This document shows positions 4,655 to 6,161 of a stretch of 6,161 nt of DNA, piece after piece; positions within the stretch are counted from its first letter, which is position 1; every line of letters begins with the position of its first letter. The position numbers were made by a program, and so were the translations under genes. The stretch comes from an uncultured Lachnospiraceae bacterium. GTDB lineage: Bacteria; Bacillota_A; Clostridia; Lachnospirales; Lachnospiraceae. The stretch spans positions 1 to 6,161 of the forward strand of contig CAMYVI010000155.1 in the NCBI GenBank assembly GCA_947302185.1, given 5' to 3'. Under the pieces are notes generated by a model. The model was not told the origin of the DNA, made no database searches, and saw nothing but the letters and a program-made list of their open reading frames with translations.

Positions 4655-6055
4655 GTGAGGATAGATAAATCAATATACAGGCTTTTCAGTGCAGTTCTTA
4701 TCATCATCCTGCTGGCAGGGTGCGCGGGTACCGACCCGGTTTCTTCAGATAATTCGGAAGATATGAGCGTTTCCGGGCTGCTTCAGGATGAAGATATAAC
4801 AGACGGCAGCACTTCAGACGGAATTGAGACAGATGACCCGGATGCGGAGTATTCCGGGGCACAGGCAGCCAGTCAGGGTGTGCAGACAATTCGGGGCACT
4901 GATGATGTAAAGCTGCATTTTCTATGCGTGACTGCGGACGATGAGGGACGGGATGTTATTTTGATCGAGTCGGGAGGCGAATTCGGGTTCGTCGATTGCG
5001 GCGCCTATTCCGAGCGTAATCAGACGCTCGCCATCATGGACGAACTCGGCGTGACGCCTGACAATCTCAAGTTCATCATCGGAACGCATGCCCACGGAGA
5101 TCACATAGGCTTCATGGATTATCTGATTTACAAGTACCGCCCGGAGCGGATCTATCTGGCGCCTTTTACCAAAAACGATCTGGTAAGACCCGAAGAGTGG
5201 ACGGACAATGCCTGGAAAAATGCGATGTCACAGGCTGACGCATGCGGAGTCCCGGTAGTATCGGCTTTTAACGAAGGATATTCGGAGGAGCCGTGGAAAA
5301 AGAAGAAAGAGAGTAACCGATATACCGCGAGTCCGCATTTTACTTTCGGGAATGCGCAGATAGATATTTATAATTATTCCAGAGAGTATCATAAGGCTAA
5401 AGTGGAGAACGCCAACGACACTTCCCTTGCTGTGAAGGTAACGGCGGGAGGCCATACGGCACTTTTGACCGGTGATCTTTCCAATGCACCGGGCAGGGGG
5501 GCGGACGCCGGATATGACGAGACTGCTGTCGCCAATGAGGTGGGACATGTAGATATCCTGAAGCTGCCGCATCACGGCTCGGGATTCGACGGAACGAATC
5601 TGCCGGAAGATTTGCAGAAATTCTCGGCGTCATATCTGATACAGACGGGTCCCACACATTTTCTGTTCACAGGTGGGAATAAGTACGGTTCGCAGAGATC
5701 ATTTTCCGAGATCCTCAGAGAGGTCAAGATGGGAGCAGTTTATGTCTCGACTTTCTGGTATGATAAGCGGATCATCGGACAGGCGGGACTTTCTGCCATA
5801 ACATTTAACATGTCTACGCTTGAGAATAACATACCCGGGCATTACTGTATCATGCCGCTCGACCAGAACGGCAGGAGTTATATGTTCCGCGGCGGACGCC
5901 TCGCCGACTTTACGATGGATGCAGGCGACGTATATATTTCCAACGGCAAGAAGAACGAGCCCGGGTGGATCACGGCGGACGATATCGTGTACATGATAAA
6001 CGGAGAGAGCAAGATCGTCGGGGCATCCGGCCAGAAATGGGAGAGATTCCGCTGA
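4655..6055 (+). CDS. Lipoprotein with ComEC-like metallo-beta-lactamase-fold hydrolase domain
   Basis: The 466-residue product begins with a lipoprotein signal; the lipobox LAGC puts the lipidated cysteine at residue 23. Residues 24-80 are an acidic Ser/Asp-rich linker. The metallo-beta-lactamase fold follows: FVDCG (112-116), the metal motif HAHGDH (145-150; His145, His147, Asp149, His150), NDTSLAV (254-260), LLTGDL (270-275, Asp274) and LKLPHHGS (302-309, His306). The LLTGDL and LPHHGS signatures match the ComEC/Rec2-type hydrolase branch, whose known members act on nucleic acids. Here there are no ComEC membrane channels, so it is an extracytoplasmic, membrane-tethered enzyme. Its substrate may be DNA or a phosphodiester, but that is inference. 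About 75 residues after the core (391-466) contain GWITADDIVYMINGES, which I do not recognise. It is divergent from the surface-protein gene. All metal ligands I can identify are present, so it is probably active. Confidence 0.92.
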   Translation: MRIDKSIYRLFSAVLIIILLAGCAGTDPVSSDNSEDMSVSGLLQDEDITDGSTSDGIETDDPDAEYSGAQAASQGVQTIRGTDDVKLHFLCVTADDEGRDVILIESGGEFGFVDCGAYSERNQTLAIMDELGVTPDNLKFIIGTHAHGDHIGFMDYLIYKYRPERIYLAPFTKNDLVRPEEWTDNAWKNAMSQADACGVPVVSAFNEGYSEEPWKKKKESNRYTASPHFTFGNAQIDIYNYSREYHKAKVENANDTSLAVKVTAGGHTALLTGDLSNAPGRGADAGYDETAVANEVGHVDILKLPHHGSGFDGTNLPEDLQKFSASYLIQTGPTHFLFTGGNKYGSQRSFSEILREVKMGAVYVSTFWYDKRIIGQAGLSAITFNMSTLENNIPGHYCIMPLDQNGRSYMFRGGRLADFTMDAGDVYISNGKKNEPGWITADDIVYMINGESKIVGASGQKWERFR

Positions 6056-6161
6056 CAGGGACGGTTCTTTACGCATGCTTAGGCCCGGCGAATCGCAGAC
6101 ATGCGTAGTGGAAGGCGCTTACGCGCCGCGCATGTCGCGTCAAGAACGCCGAGGCGTTCTT
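6056..6161. repeat. REP-like palindromic intergenic region after the hydrolase gene
   Basis: Directly after the stop, several small inverted repeats are packed together: ACGCATG (6071-6077) with CATGCGT (6100-6106), GGCGC (6114-6118) with GCGCC (6123-6127), and AAGAACGCC (6142-6150) with GGCGTTCTT (6153-6161). GTTCTT near 6064-6069 can also pair with AAGAAC (6142-6147), closing the whole block. The opening ACAGGGACGGTTCTTT resembles a dispersed repeat I recall from clostridial genomes next to REP-associated (Y1) transposases. That resemblance is from memory, and no transposase is visible here. Confidence 0.55.
6142..6161 (+). terminator. Perfect hairpin at the window edge, possible terminator of the hydrolase gene
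   Basis: AAGAACGC and GCGTTCTT form an eight-base stem around a CGAG tetraloop, or nine bases with a GA loop. The right arm ends in TTCTT. Whether a U-tract follows cannot be seen because the window stops there. It may instead be part of the REP-like block. Confidence 0.45.

Overview
The window looks like chromosomal DNA from a low-to-mid GC Firmicute, most likely a clostridial or Lachnospiraceae-type gut anaerobe. The reasons are strong purine-rich Shine-Dalgarno sites, TTG and GTG starts, a TGn extended -10 promoter, a Gram-positive type lipoprotein, a signal-peptide surface protein with an InlB-B-like repeat, and mixed base composition with AT-rich intergenic DNA. This assignment is inference; no rRNA or other marker gene settles it.

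Layout. Positions 1-472 are a tandem array of a 63-bp unit, arranged partly as an exact 126-bp dimer. It enters from the left edge and decays toward the right. Positions 482-1012 hold no intact gene but are not empty. They contain a 13-bp inverted repeat, a duplicated 14-mer, a short minus-strand remnant that reads like the C-terminus of a heavy-metal P-type ATPase, a ladder of GCAGAC motifs about every 32 bp, and an extended -10 promoter. That promoter serves a two-gene plus-strand unit: hisB (imidazoleglycerol-phosphate dehydratase, TTG start at 1013) and a CPBP-family (Abi/CAAX-protease-like) membrane protein at 1628-2377. A strong hairpin at 2519-2559, with T-rich flanks on both sides, ends this unit and also the convergent minus-strand gene.

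The right half is a divergent pair. On the minus strand (2606-4468) is a 620-residue predicted surface protein: signal peptide, beta-propeller-like ectodomain, InlB-B-like repeat, Ser/Gly-rich stalk, one transmembrane helix and an unusually basic cytoplasmic tail. On the plus strand (4655-6055) is a lipoprotein carrying a ComEC-like metallo-beta-lactamase-fold hydrolase. Both proteins are predicted to be anchored at the outer face of the membrane, and they share a 186-bp intergenic region with a candidate promoter in each direction. The window ends in a palindrome-rich, REP-like stretch (6056-6161) with a perfect hairpin at the edge.

How the parts work together: hisB is histidine biosynthesis separated from other his genes within this window. 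The CPBP gene is probably co-transcribed but has no obvious link to histidine. The divergent surface pair could act together, but nothing in the sequence proves it. I see no tRNA, rRNA, CRISPR array or intact mobile element. The parts that known gene families explain least are the left repeat array, the phased GCAGAC ladder upstream of hisB, and the surface protein with its polybasic tail.
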